A stretch of DNA of 64,000 nt from Clostridiales bacterium FE2011 (GTDB lineage: Bacteria > Bacillota > Clostridia > Christensenellales > Aristaeellaceae), in contig CP069418.1 in NCBI GenBank assembly GCA_017569305.1, positions 1,364,001 through 1,428,000 of the forward strand, written 5' to 3'. Shown piece after piece: positions 1-8,752 of this stretch (positions are counted from its first letter, which is position 1; each line of letters starts with the position of its first letter). Under the pieces are notes generated by a model. That model was not told the origin of the DNA and made no database searches. It saw only the letters and a list, made by a program, of their open reading frames with translations. Position numbers and translations under genes: made by a program.

Positions 1-31
1 CTTTCCGACTCCTGCCCGTCATTGTTTTTTG

Positions 32-580
32 TTATTTCAGCTTCAGTCCGTCCCGGAAGGCATTTCCGACTGCTTCCCCGACCTCGCGGTATACGTTGAA
101 GGAAGGATCGAAGATGATCGGTTTCAGTTTTCCCAGATCCACTTTTCCATCTGTCAGAATGCTTTCATCCACCTGGGATGCCACGATCTCACCGATCAGG
201 TAACCGGTTTCCGGATCCCAGTTCCTGACCTTGCATTCCAGCGTCAGCGGATACTCCTCGATGATCGGCGCGTTCACATGCGCGCTCCTGTGCACATGGC
301 AGCCGGCTTTTTCAATCTTGTTGACCTTGTTCCCGGTTTCCACGCCGAAATAGTCAGAAATCAGGATCGTGTCCGCTGTACCGAAGGCTACGGTAAAAGC
401 GCCGGTTTTCTCAAAATTGTCGGTGGTCTTATGCTTCGCGAGCATCAGGGTAATCTCGCCCATATTGCTCTGCATGCCCCAGGCCGCGTTCATGGCGTTC
501 GGTACACCATTTTCGTCATACGTTCCGATGATAAATACACTCTCCGGGGTAATAACGGATTTCTTGCCTGTGAATTCCAT
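32..580 (-). CDS. flavin reductase-like FMN-binding protein
   Basis: The 182-residue product fits the flavin reductase-like (flavoredoxin) family, small cytoplasmic split-barrel proteins that bind FMN and pass electrons to partner enzymes. The N-terminal strand pair around GTYDENGVPNAMNAAW and the LMLAKHKTTDNFEKTG segment, where family members hold the FMN phosphate, are both visible, and the length is normal. The ATG follows AAGGAGAGTGAAGAATC. It is the last gene of a minus-strand run of flavoproteins and Fe-S proteins and lies 67 bases beyond an Fe-S aldo/keto reductase, so a role as an electron carrier or flavin donor for that cluster is inferred. The physiological substrate cannot be read from the sequence. 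Confidence 0.85.
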   Translation of the reverse strand: MEFTGKKSVITPESVFIIGTYDENGVPNAMNAAWGMQSNMGEITLMLAKHKTTDNFEKTGAFTVAFGTADTILISDYFGVETGNKVNKIEKAGCHVHRSAHVNAPIIEEYPLTLECKVRNWDPETGYLIGEIVASQVDESILTDGKVDLGKLKPIIFDPSFNVYREVGEAVGNAFRDGLKLK

Positions 581-647
581 GATTCTTCACTCTCCTTCTT
601 TGGCTGATAGTTTTATATGCAGGCAGATTGGCACTGCGGCTCTGTTA

Positions 648-1790
648 TTATCCGATCCTATTCACAAAATCGGTCATGAAATCAGAAATATGAATCTGCT
701 GAGGGCAGACCTGTTCACAGCTCTGGCAGTGAAGGCAGGAGACAGGGCGCTTTTCTTCCGGGATTGCCATCAGGGCCATCGGCGCAATGAACGCCATTCC
801 GCCATCCTCTGCAGTCAGCAGGTGTTCATTGTACAGGGAGATCAGCCGGGGAATATCCAGCCCCTGCGGACAATGGCTCACGCAATAATGGCAGGCGGTA
901 CAGGGAATGGACTTCCTGGACATCATCCTCTCCGCGACCTTTGACAGGGCTGCGTTTTCTTCTGTTTTCAGCGGTTTCTCTTCTTCAAAGGTCTTCAGGT
1001 TTGCCTGAAGCTGTTCGAAAGTGGACATCCCCGAAAGAATCATCGTCACGCCCGGAACTGACAGCAGAAAGCGGAAGGCCCACGCCGGGATCTCTTCATC
1101 CGGGCGGAGGGCTTTCAGCGTTTTTTCGGATGCTTCATCCAGCTTTGCCAGTTTTCCTCCGCGCAGAGGTTCCATAACCCAAATCGGTATCTTCCATTCG
1201 TTCAGCAAAGCCACTTTTTCTTTTCCGTGCTGGAATTCCCAGTCCAGCCAGTTCAGCTGGATCTGGCAGAATTCCATATGCTCGCCGTAGGCAGCGAGAA
1301 AGCGCTTCAGCACATCCATCTCTCCGTGGCAGGAGAAGCCGAGATGGCGGATGCGTCCTTTACGCTTTTGTTCCATCAGATAATCGAAAATCCCGAATTT
1401 CGGATCCAGATATTCGTTGATGTTCATCTCACAGACATTATGGAACAGATAGAAATCAAAGTATTCCACGCCGGTTTTTTCAAGCTGCTTTTCAAATATC
1501 TCCTTCACTTTCGGCATGTTGGAAACATCATACCCGGGAAACTTTGTGGCGAGATAATAACTGTTCCGGGGATACTTTGCCAGGGCTTCCCCCATGACGA
1601 TCTCCGAGTTTCCCCCATGGTATCCCCATGCGGTATCATAGTAGTTGATCCCCTTCGCCATGGCTTCGTCCACCATGCGGAAGGTTTCTTTTTTGTCAAT
1701 CCGGCTGTCTTTGCCGTCAAGCACCGGCAGGCGCATCGCGCCAAAGCCGAGAGCGGAGAGCGTAAGCTCCTGAAACTGTCTGGTAATCAT
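648..1790 (-). CDS. aldo/keto reductase with C-terminal 2[4Fe-4S] ferredoxin domain
   Basis: 380-residue cytoplasmic oxidoreductase. The N-terminal two-thirds is an aldo/keto reductase TIM barrel with the usual catalytic positions: Asp in YYDTAWGYHGG, the Tyr four residues on, Lys in LATKFPG and His in YLFHNV. The C-terminal part carries two cysteine clusters, CTACHYCVSHCP and CLHCQSCEQVCP, each suited to a [4Fe-4S] centre. Such fusions are common in anaerobes and presumably exchange electrons with ferredoxin or flavodoxin rather than only NADPH. The start was set at the ATG that follows AGGAGGAACGCC; an upstream ATG five codons earlier overlaps that ribosome binding site. Neighbours are flavodoxin-like proteins, which could be redox partners. 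Confidence 0.9.
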   Translation of the reverse strand: MITRQFQELTLSALGFGAMRLPVLDGKDSRIDKKETFRMVDEAMAKGINYYDTAWGYHGGNSEIVMGEALAKYPRNSYYLATKFPGYDVSNMPKVKEIFEKQLEKTGVEYFDFYLFHNVCEMNINEYLDPKFGIFDYLMEQKRKGRIRHLGFSCHGEMDVLKRFLAAYGEHMEFCQIQLNWLDWEFQHGKEKVALLNEWKIPIWVMEPLRGGKLAKLDEASEKTLKALRPDEEIPAWAFRFLLSVPGVTMILSGMSTFEQLQANLKTFEEEKPLKTEENAALSKVAERMMSRKSIPCTACHYCVSHCPQGLDIPRLISLYNEHLLTAEDGGMAFIAPMALMAIPEEKRPVSCLHCQSCEQVCPQQIHISDFMTDFVNRIG

Positions 1791-1876
1791 GGCGTTCCTC
1801 CTCATGAGTCATGATCCTTTAAGAATGTTCGTGGTTCTTTGATTATAGCATAATCCGTCCCGCAAACTCTTTCTTT

Positions 1877-2845
1877 TTACGGATTGACCGAAAGAATGAC
1901 TGTTACATCACCGCTGCCGAGGATGGATTTCAGTTCATCCTGATCCATATCGATATGTCCCAGTCTTGTGAAATTCCAGCGGTTTTCGTCATAATAAATG
2001 GTGACCTGATTCCCCTGGTACAGGATCACATCCCCGGGGACTGTGGTGATATCCTCATCATTGCGGGGAATATCTGCACCGAGAGAACCGACCTTTTCAA
2101 AACTTCCGTAGTCATGCATGGCGATCGTGATATCACCGGTTTTCAGAAGCTGTAACAGCGCTTCAGATGAGGAATTGTTTTCTGTTTTGACAGCCAGAAC
2201 CGCGCTGTTGACATGAATATAAAACATACCGATTTCCTCCCTGCCCAGGCCGAGGCTTTCCGCCCAGGCCCGGATTTCTTCCGCGCTGCTGCCGTTGCTG
2301 ATCCGCTTCGCCTCCAGCCAGACACTGTTCCCGCCTGTCAGTTTCTGCAGGTTGGACGCGCTGCTTCCCGCACCGGAAGAACCGGACGTGCAGAACGGGA
2401 TGATTGTCTTTCCGGAAAGGTCAGCGCTTTCCACAAAAGAATACAGAATTCTCGGAGCCTGCCCCCACCAGATCGGATATCCGAGGATGACTGTATCATA
2501 CCGGCGCAGGTCTTCCGGCAGGGAAGCAATGGCCGGTCTGGCCTGCGGATCATTCTGCTCGATGCTTGTCCGGCTTTGTCTGTTATGGTAATTGACATCA
2601 TCCGTTGTATACGGCTCGGCAGGCTGAATCTCAAACAGGTCCGCGGACAGGGCCTCCGCGACTGTATACGCCGCCGCGCGGATTGTATCGTCTGTGGAGA
2701 AGTACACCACCAGGATGCTGCTTCCGGTTGATTCAACAGCGGGAAGCCGGTCAACAGAAAGCGTGGCGGAAGTAACAGCGTCCTCTGCGAGGGAAATACC
2801 GCAGATCACCAGCAGGGCGGCCAGAAAAACCATGGCTTTTTTCAT
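1877..2845 (-). CDS. exported flavodoxin with C-terminal cyclophilin-like domain
   Basis: 322 residues. A signal peptide of about 20 residues (MKKAMVFLAALLVICGISLA) precedes a flavodoxin-like domain, seen in ILVVYFSTDDTIRAAAYTVA and VILGYPIWWGQAPR. The last 110 residues form a cyclophilin-like domain, with FEKVGSLGADIPRNDEDI and GDVILYQGNQVTIYYD as typical strands. Flavodoxins are usually cytoplasmic, so export is notable; the mature protein would act outside the membrane. The start was placed at the Met before the hydrophobic segment, ten bases after AAAGGA, rather than at a longer open frame beginning at 2974. The same C-terminal domain appears twice in the protein at 5572-6453. Confidence 0.85.
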   Translation of the reverse strand: MKKAMVFLAALLVICGISLAEDAVTSATLSVDRLPAVESTGSSILVVYFSTDDTIRAAAYTVAEALSADLFEIQPAEPYTTDDVNYHNRQSRTSIEQNDPQARPAIASLPEDLRRYDTVILGYPIWWGQAPRILYSFVESADLSGKTIIPFCTSGSSGAGSSASNLQKLTGGNSVWLEAKRISNGSSAEEIRAWAESLGLGREEIGMFYIHVNSAVLAVKTENNSSSEALLQLLKTGDITIAMHDYGSFEKVGSLGADIPRNDEDITTVPGDVILYQGNQVTIYYDENRWNFTRLGHIDMDQDELKSILGSGDVTVILSVNP

Positions 2846-2879
2846 TTTCACTTTGTCCTTTCCCAATTCTGTCGTTTTT

Positions 2880-4226
2880 TTACGAAGCACTTTCCATCGA
2901 AATCCGCAGAGAACTCCAGTTTCTTTTCCAGAACAGCATCGCCACCGGAATACAGACCAGTTCGGCGGCCACAAATGCCAGCCAGACAGAAGGAAGCCAG
3001 CCGGTCCGGCTCAGGAGAAACGCAAGAAGCACGGGCAGGATTGCCTGCCTCAGCATGGTCAGAAGCATGCTGGGTTTAGGTATGGACAGTCCCTGCAAAG
3101 CTGCCGCAAGGACCTGGCCCGGAATAAGCACAAGCCAGGCAACCGCCATAATCCGTACCGCCGGAATGCCGATGGCCATCATATGTTCCGAAGCGTTGAA
3201 CAGGCGAAGAACCATGTCAGGGAACATTTCCAGAACAAACAGGATGGGAAGATAGATGAATCCGGAATACAGCATCGCCCATTTCACAGAATCCTGGATC
3301 CGTCCTGCCTTACGGGCTCCGTAATTATACGCGGCAATCGGGATCAGCCCGTTGTTGATGCCATGCACACCGACCGTGCAGAGCCCCATCATCCGGCTGC
3401 ACACTCCGTAGATCGCAACAGCGGTGGAAGAAAAAGCGAGCAGGATGGTATTCATGATGACCGTTACAAAGGAAGTCAGCACCTGGACCAGCACAGAAGG
3501 AATGCCAACCCGGAGGATCGTGCGGACGCTTTCCCAGTCCGGTTTCAGAGTGAAGGAGAATGTGATCTCCCTGTTCCATCTGCGGTTGATCAGGATCCCG
3601 GCGAACAGCCCCATAAACTGCCCGATTACTGTCGCGATTGCCGCACCTTTGGTGCCCAGGCCGAAGGTGAAGATGAAGATGGGATCCAGTATAAGATTCG
3701 TTACCGAAGCAGCCGAAAGCGTGAACAGAAACAGGTGGGATTTGCCGCTGGCAATCACAAACCGGTCGAATACCCATTGTCCCATCTGGCCCAGGGAAAA
3801 CAGCATGCAGATGCTCAGATAATCCCGGCCGTAAGCCGCAATTACTTCATTTCCGCCGCTCTGCCAGGAGAAATACCAGCGGACGCCAAGGAGGCAGACA
3901 GCAGATATCAGGAGCCAGGCACAGACTGCCAGGAAGATCGCGGCATTGGCTGTTTTCTTTACCTGTTCCCGGTTCTTTTCGCCCAATGCCCTGGAAATCG
4001 CCGCGTTCAGGCCGACCGCGTTGCCCAGCCCCAGCGCTGACACAAAGATCTGCACCGGAGACGCCAGTGAAAGTGCCGTCAGTGCGTCTTCCGCGACCCG
4101 GGAAACAAAGATTGAATCCACGAAATTATACAGGGAATTGATGAGCAGACTCAGCATGAGCGGTATCCCTGTTTTCAGAACCAGCCTGCTGATTTTTTCC
4201 GTCCCCATACTGTTCTCAATCGTCAT
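2880..4226 (-). CDS. MATE family efflux transporter
   Basis: 448-residue inner-membrane protein with about twelve predicted membrane segments in two halves, matching the multidrug and toxic compound extrusion family. The N-terminal LVLKTGIPLMLSLLINSLYN and the FVDSIFVSRV segment are characteristic, and the second half repeats the pattern after VRTILRVGIPSVLVQ. Family members export cationic drugs or metabolites using Na+ or H+ gradients. The ATG follows GGAGGGGAAACGCC. It lies 34 bases upstream of the exported flavodoxin gene on the same strand and is probably co-transcribed with it. The substrate is unknown; NorM-type and DinF-type subfamilies cannot be separated by eye. Confidence 0.9.
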   Translation of the reverse strand: MTIENSMGTEKISRLVLKTGIPLMLSLLINSLYNFVDSIFVSRVAEDALTALSLASPVQIFVSALGLGNAVGLNAAISRALGEKNREQVKKTANAAIFLAVCAWLLISAVCLLGVRWYFSWQSGGNEVIAAYGRDYLSICMLFSLGQMGQWVFDRFVIASGKSHLFLFTLSAASVTNLILDPIFIFTFGLGTKGAAIATVIGQFMGLFAGILINRRWNREITFSFTLKPDWESVRTILRVGIPSVLVQVLTSFVTVIMNTILLAFSSTAVAIYGVCSRMMGLCTVGVHGINNGLIPIAAYNYGARKAGRIQDSVKWAMLYSGFIYLPILFVLEMFPDMVLRLFNASEHMMAIGIPAVRIMAVAWLVLIPGQVLAAALQGLSIPKPSMLLTMLRQAILPVLLAFLLSRTGWLPSVWLAFVAAELVCIPVAMLFWKRNWSSLRISMESAS

Positions 4227-4572
4227 GGCGTTTCCCCTCCTGAAGCTATCATATAGCAGCCTCTTAATACACCTTCTATAGAGGTTCCATTCTGTTTAAT
4301 TTCAGGCTTCAATAGCATGGAGCTTTCTCCCTTTGCTTTGTGAATCAAAAAACAGATGATCAGAAAGGAACATGAAAACAGCGCAGCGAACCTGCGCCAG
4401 TGTCTTCCGTCATTCCATTTTCTGCTCAGCATCCTTGTCTCCTCATTCCATCTTCCCATATCGCTGAAACTGTCGGATCATGCGGTTTGGCGCATCCATT
4501 TCATTCGGATACTTCAGTCGTCCATGGTCAGCGTCAAGGCAAAACTGATTCAGGGATGAATCTGTATGCTTT
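4227..4572. other. 346-base gap without a supported gene
   Basis: This stretch separates the MATE gene from the EFR1 gene. A 78-codon open frame on the minus strand (4223-4459) includes a hydrophobic patch but has no convincing ribosome binding site and runs into the MATE start, so it was not called. The gap probably holds the promoter of the MATE-flavodoxin unit. No tRNA, repeat or strong hairpin was seen. Confidence 0.5.
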
Positions 4573-5346
4573 TCATGCTTGCTCGTTTGCCCTGATGATT
4601 TCGTCAAGCTTGATATGAGGATTCCTGTAGCGCGCCTGGGGATTGGGCTCCTTGACCGTTGCAAACTGAATCGCTTTGGTGGGACAGGCCTGGATGCATG
4701 CCATGCAGTTGGCGCAATGCTGGTAATCATAGACCGGTTTCCCGCTGTCCATCCGGATGCAGCCTTTCGGACATACCCTGACGCAAGTGCCGCAGCCAAT
4801 GCAGCTGTCCATCACCTGATACAGCGGAAAGCTGTACATCGGACCTGTTTGCCGGATCCATTCAGTGAAGTGCTGATAAAAATCGATCTCCTCAGCAGCG
4901 GCTTCCTGCACATAGCTCTTCCGCACACTAATATCCGCTTTGATTGCCGCAATGTGCGCATCGACCTGTTTTTCCGCCTCGATGCTTCTTTGCTGATCCA
5001 TATCAAACACGATCAGCGCATTGTCGTGCATAATGATCGTATTCACATAGTCCGCTTTCCTGCCAATGGATTCCAACCAGGCCTGTGTGCGTTGCGCCAC
5101 GCCGCCATGATGGCACCCATACGTGATGAGAAGATAAAAGTAATCGGTCTCGAAAGAAGATCCCTGAATGAAATCCTTCACCAGATTTGGAATTTCAAAT
5201 TCAAACAACGGGCATACGATGCCGATGCTGTCTGAAATATAGTGTCTGTTCGCTTTCCTCAGTTCCTGTGGTATGCTGATCGGATCGTTTTCCAACTGCT
5301 TGGCCACATAGAGACTGTTTCCGGTTGCTGTAAAGTAGAAAAGCAA
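4573..5346 (-). CDS. EFR1-type ferredoxin-flavodoxin fusion protein
   Basis: 257 residues with a flavodoxin-like N-terminal half opening with FYFTATGNSLYVAKQL, the FMN phosphate loop of EFR1-family proteins, and a C-terminal ferredoxin half with two 4Fe-4S motifs, CIGCGTCVRVCP and CANCMACIQACP. The family is found in strict anaerobes and is taken to be a one-protein electron shuttle in the cytoplasm. The start was set at a TTG eight bases after AAAGGAG because family members begin directly at the flavodoxin strand; the ATG at 5364 overlaps that ribosome binding site and would add MKGENT. It sits between an esterase remnant and the MATE gene on the same strand. Confidence 0.85.
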   Translation of the reverse strand: MLFYFTATGNSLYVAKQLENDPISIPQELRKANRHYISDSIGIVCPLFEFEIPNLVKDFIQGSSFETDYFYLLITYGCHHGGVAQRTQAWLESIGRKADYVNTIIMHDNALIVFDMDQQRSIEAEKQVDAHIAAIKADISVRKSYVQEAAAEEIDFYQHFTEWIRQTGPMYSFPLYQVMDSCIGCGTCVRVCPKGCIRMDSGKPVYDYQHCANCMACIQACPTKAIQFATVKEPNPQARYRNPHIKLDEIIRANEQA

Positions 5347-5379
5347 GGTATTCTCTCCTTTCATTTCTGTACAGAATTC

Positions 5380-5571
5380 TTATTCTGCCAGCTCAATGAT
5401 TCTTCCATCTTCCGTCCGGACAAAGTGTTTGAAAAAATCCCAGGCATATCGGGCATTGCAGCTGTGCTGAACATGCCCGGCGTTTTCCACCAGAATCAGT
5501 TCAGCCAGCGGATAACGATAATCAGGGTGAAAATACTGGCTGATCGTCCATTCCACATTCTGTTTTTCATG
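5380..5571 (-). pseudogene. C-terminal remnant of an esterase-like alpha/beta hydrolase
   Basis: A 63-codon open stretch with no start codon reads in frame directly after the stop codon of the cyclophilin-like gene at 5572. It encodes VENAGHVQHSCNARYAWDFF near its end, which looks like the catalytic-His region (GH) and last helix of carboxylesterase or PHB-depolymerase-like hydrolases, followed by a tail ending IIELAE. No catalytic Ser or Asp region is present anywhere upstream, so most of the gene has gone. It could alternatively be a readthrough extension of the upstream gene, but the domain type is unrelated. The family is judged from motif pattern only. Confidence 0.55.
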
Positions 5572-6453
5572 TTATTGCACCGAGAGGGTGATGGTCACAT
5601 CGCCGTTGCTCAGGAGCGTCCGCATTTCCTCGGGGGTCTTGTCAGTGATGTGTCCCAGCCGGGTATAGGCCCAGGAGTTGCTGCCGTAGAACACCACCAG
5701 CTGATTGCTGGAATACAGCACGATGTCTCCGGAAGAAGTGCTGGTCTGCACATCACTGCTGGGCAAGCGCTGACCGATGGAGCCGACCTGCTCAAAACCG
5801 CCGTACATGGACATCTGAATGGTCAGGTCGTTCGCTGCCAGTTCCTTCAGCGCGGAAACGGATTCGTTGTCTTCCCAGGCCACGGTGACCGGAGTATCGT
5901 TGATCTTCATCTGCATCATGGGTTCCTCCTCCTCTTCGCTTCCGTCAAGCTCGATCAGCACGTCATAGCTTCCGTTCAGAGCCGCGATGTCCGACAGCGG
6001 GCAGGTGATCACGCCGATATTCACCTGACTGCCGTAGATCTCTGATTCGTCCTGATCCTCAAACAGGATAGTGAAGTAAGGCGCATCGGTGGCATAGTCG
6101 ATATCGCCGTTCAGCCAGCCGTAATGCTCTTCTTCCTCATTGTAAGGCAGGTCTTCAGTCACGCCGCAGAAGTCATGGGAATAGCGGCTCATGTGCTGGA
6201 TGTAGGGCAGCTTGGCGATCAATGCCCGGGCGGTCTCGCTGTCATTCAGTACTCCCGGGATCACCGTGTCACCAAAGTGCAGCAGGATCTTTGTGCCGTT
6301 TTCCGGAGGGAGCCGGGTGGGCATCGTCGGATCATCAGCCTGCATTTCAGCGTCTTCTTTGGCAACACGTTTTCCGGTTTCCGCAAACGCGGAGTTCAGG
6401 CAGAGGGACATTACCAGCATCAGAGCAATCAGCATAGTGAAAATACGTTTCAT
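5572..6453 (-). CDS. exported protein with two cyclophilin-like domains
   Basis: 293 residues. A signal peptide (MKRIFTMLIALMLVMSL then a cut after SAFA) leads into two copies of a cyclophilin-like fold: residues about 45-165, starting GTKILLHFGDTVIPGVLND, and about 180-293, containing FEQVGSIGQRLPSSD and GDIVLYSSNQLVVFYGSNSW. The second copy is close in sequence to the C-terminal domain of the exported flavodoxin at 1877-2845. The ATG is preceded by GAGGAGGAAAACAATC; the longer open frame from 6471 begins inside that site. It lies 14 bases downstream of another exported flavodoxin-like gene, so the two are probably one transcript. Function is unknown; prolyl isomerase activity should not be assumed for this family. 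Confidence 0.8.
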   Translation of the reverse strand: MKRIFTMLIALMLVMSLCLNSAFAETGKRVAKEDAEMQADDPTMPTRLPPENGTKILLHFGDTVIPGVLNDSETARALIAKLPYIQHMSRYSHDFCGVTEDLPYNEEEEHYGWLNGDIDYATDAPYFTILFEDQDESEIYGSQVNIGVITCPLSDIAALNGSYDVLIELDGSEEEEEPMMQMKINDTPVTVAWEDNESVSALKELAANDLTIQMSMYGGFEQVGSIGQRLPSSDVQTSTSSGDIVLYSSNQLVVFYGSNSWAYTRLGHITDKTPEEMRTLLSNGDVTITLSVQ

Positions 6454-6467
6454 GATTGTTTTCCTCC

Positions 6468-7175
6468 TCATTCCATCGCGTTCTGAACAAACTTGCGGAC
6501 TTCTTCTTCATAGCTATTGGGATCAGAGCCGGACACGGCAACTGCTTTTATAACCTTGGCACCCGGCTGCATCTCCCGGATTCTTTCCACTGTATCCGCG
6601 AAACGGCTGCCACAGTGAGTCGTTACCACATACACTGTTTTACCGGAAAGATCCGTTTCTGACAGGAATATACGAAGGGGTGTGCATACAGTATAATGCC
6701 AGATTGGCGCCACCAGCCAAACTGTGTCGTAACCGCTCACATCATCCAGATATGCGGCAAGCTTCAGACTGACGAAGTCGATATCCTGACCTTCTCCCAC
6801 GGCAACTGTCTGGTTGTAATCGGACGGATACGTATAAGCTGTCTGGATCGGAAACACATCCGCACCGGTCTCCTCCGCAATCCAGCCTGCGATCATCTGT
6901 GCATTTCCCAGCAATTCTCCCTGGCTGTCATACTGCAGGGTGGCTCTTGTAACCGCGTCCACATCCGGGTCAAATACTGTATTGCCGACACGGGAGAACC
7001 AGGCAACCAGCACATTGTGATTCTCGCCGGGAATTAAGCCTATAGGATCAGCCTTTTGCGGTTCATAATCCGTGTAGCGGGTATAGTTTTCGATCTCCGG
7101 ATCCGCTTCCGCGAAGCATGAACCGACCGTTGTGATCATGACAAGAAAGAGGATAATGAACAACCTGTTTTTCAC
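6468..7175 (-). CDS. exported flavodoxin-like protein
   Basis: 235 residues with an N-terminal signal peptide (RLFIILFLVMITTVGSCFA) followed by a flavodoxin-like domain: NVLVAWFSRVGNTVF carries the first strand and phosphate loop, and VWLVAPIWHYTVCTPLRIFL matches the second FMN loop. The Cys at the end of the signal is not in a good lipobox, so it may be a cleaved signal or an anchor. The start is GTG, about eleven bases after GAGGGGAG. It precedes the tandem cyclophilin-like gene by 14 bases, giving as two separate proteins the same domain pair that is fused at 1877-2845. Presumably it carries electrons on the outer face of the membrane. Confidence 0.8.
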   Translation of the reverse strand: MKNRLFIILFLVMITTVGSCFAEADPEIENYTRYTDYEPQKADPIGLIPGENHNVLVAWFSRVGNTVFDPDVDAVTRATLQYDSQGELLGNAQMIAGWIAEETGADVFPIQTAYTYPSDYNQTVAVGEGQDIDFVSLKLAAYLDDVSGYDTVWLVAPIWHYTVCTPLRIFLSETDLSGKTVYVVTTHCGSRFADTVERIREMQPGAKVIKAVAVSGSDPNSYEEEVRKFVQNAME

Positions 7176-7201
7176 GACCGCGATACTCCCCTCACAATGT
7201 T

Positions 7202-7744
7202 TTATTGAAGCATTCTGCCAAAGTCAAAGGCCTTCTGTTGTTCTTCCGTTTTGCGTGCTGCTTCCCCCGGGGCATTGATTCCCCCGCAGAAGAGTGAACC
7301 TGCAAACTCCGTTTTTTTAAAACAGTCGGTCCAGCCCCGCAGGCCGCTGATTGCTTTTCCCGGAACGAAGGCCTCATCTTCAGCGGCTACGGAGAGCATG
7401 TACACATGGCGGAACTGATAGTCCGAAGCGTACAGCGGATTCATGCGGTCCAGCAGTGTTTTCATCTGGCCGCTCATTTCATAGTAGTAAATCGGAGTTA
7501 CGAAGACCAGGGTGTCCGCTTCCTTCACCTTTTCCGCGATAGCAATCGCATCGTCCTTCAGCACGCACTTCTGTGTTTTCTGGCAGGCCAGGCAGCCTTC
7601 GCAAAACGCGATTGTCTTATCCTTCAGACTGATTCGTTCCACCTGATGCCCCGCGTCCTTCGCTCCCTCAATCATCTTTTCAGCCAGGATATCGGAATTG
7701 CTATTTGCTCTCAGGCTCGCAGTAATCACCAATACTTTGCTCAT
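7202..7744 (-). CDS. NADPH-dependent FMN reductase / iron-sulfur flavoprotein family
   Basis: 180-residue cytoplasmic flavodoxin-fold protein. VLVITASLRANSNSDILAEK is the FMN phosphate loop of the NAD(P)H-dependent FMN reductase family, and FCEGCLACQKTQKC is the compact cysteine motif seen in iron-sulfur flavoproteins of anaerobes. VFVTPIYYYEMSGQMKTLLDR is the second flavin-binding loop region. Its ATG overlaps the stop of the upstream hydrolase gene (ATGA), showing translational coupling. Unlike the flavodoxin-like neighbours at 1877 and 6468 it has no signal peptide. Likely role: cytoplasmic electron transfer or quinone/flavin reduction within the LysR-linked cluster. Confidence 0.85.
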   Translation of the reverse strand: MSKVLVITASLRANSNSDILAEKMIEGAKDAGHQVERISLKDKTIAFCEGCLACQKTQKCVLKDDAIAIAEKVKEADTLVFVTPIYYYEMSGQMKTLLDRMNPLYASDYQFRHVYMLSVAAEDEAFVPGKAISGLRGWTDCFKKTEFAGSLFCGGINAPGEAARKTEEQQKAFDFGRMLQ

Positions 7745-8748
7745 TTCAGATTCTCCTCAAAAAACTGCTGAATTCTGTCAAACGGAATGATATCCTTCCG
7801 GTCATACAGATCTGTGTGGACAGCGCCCGGAATGATCATCAGCTCCTTGTTGTCAGCATATTGACTGTTCTGAGTCATGTTCGCGTAGGTATCCCGGCTC
7901 AGATAGCAGGAATGCGCTTTCTCCCCATGAATCATCAGCACAGCGCTCCGGATCTCTCCGGAGTAGGTAAACAGCCGGGTATTCATCAGGGACGTCTGTG
8001 TATTCACCGTCCAGCCATCATTGGAATTCAGGGAACGGGGATGGTATCCGCGCGCGGTCTTATAATAATCATAGTAATCCTTCACGAAGAACGGGGCATC
8101 TTCCGGCAGCGGATCGACCACACCTCCCTGACGGGCATATTGGCCGCTCAGATAATCCGCTGTCCGCTGTGTGCAGATATCCACCCGCATCCGGTGCCGG
8201 GCCTCCTCGTTGTCCGCGGAATCAAAATAGCCGTTTCCGGCTACACGGGACATATCATACATGGTAGATGTCACCGTAGCCTTCACCCGGGTATCAATAC
8301 ATGCTGTCTGCAGCGCCATGCCGCCCCAGCCGCAGATGCCAATGATCCCGATCCGGGCCGGATCGGCCTAGTCCAGGCATGACAGATAATCCACCGCTGC
8401 CTGGAAATCTTCCACATCAATGTCCGGGGAATGCATTGCCCGGGGATACCCGCCAGATTCACCGGTGAAGGACGGATCAAAGGCCATGGCGATGAAACCG
8501 CGCTCCGCCATCTCCTGGGCATACAGGCCGGAAGACTGCTCCTTGCAGGCACCAAAGGGGCCGGAGACCGCGATGGCCGGCAGCTTTCCGGTGATATTCT
8601 TCGGCAGATACAGATCTGCAGCCAGGGTGATCCCAAAGTGGTTTACAAAGCTGATCTTACGGTGATCCACGTTTTCACTCCGGGGGAAGGTTTTGTCCCA
8701 TTCCTGTGTCATGTTCAGGGATTCTGCTTTCATCATTGCTTTCTTCAT
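7741..8748 (-). pseudogene. alpha/beta hydrolase interrupted by an in-frame amber codon
   Basis: The 336-codon frame encodes a dienelactone-hydrolase-like alpha/beta hydrolase from MKKAMMKAESLNM to the end, but a TAG at 8368-8370 interrupts it after AAVDYLSCLD (codon 127). Sequence on either side stays in frame and continues the family pattern: ARIGIIGICGWGGMALQTA holds the nucleophile-elbow region just after the stop. In this family the elbow is normally G-x-S/C-x-G, and here it is GICGWGG. A 192-codon downstream piece can start at the Met of GGMALQ but would lack the oxyanion region. One base change explains the defect; a sequencing error or readthrough is possible. Confidence 0.75.
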
Positions 8749-8752
8749 CCTT

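Noticed and set aside
4223..4459. 78-codon minus-strand frame upstream of the MATE gene
   Set aside because: It has a hydrophobic patch but no ribosome binding site, and its end runs into the MATE start. No known small protein resembles it.
7741..8319. Independent 192-residue hydrolase gene
   Set aside because: It begins inside the nucleophile region, lacks the first half of the fold and has no ribosome binding site at its Met; it is the downstream half of the interrupted gene.
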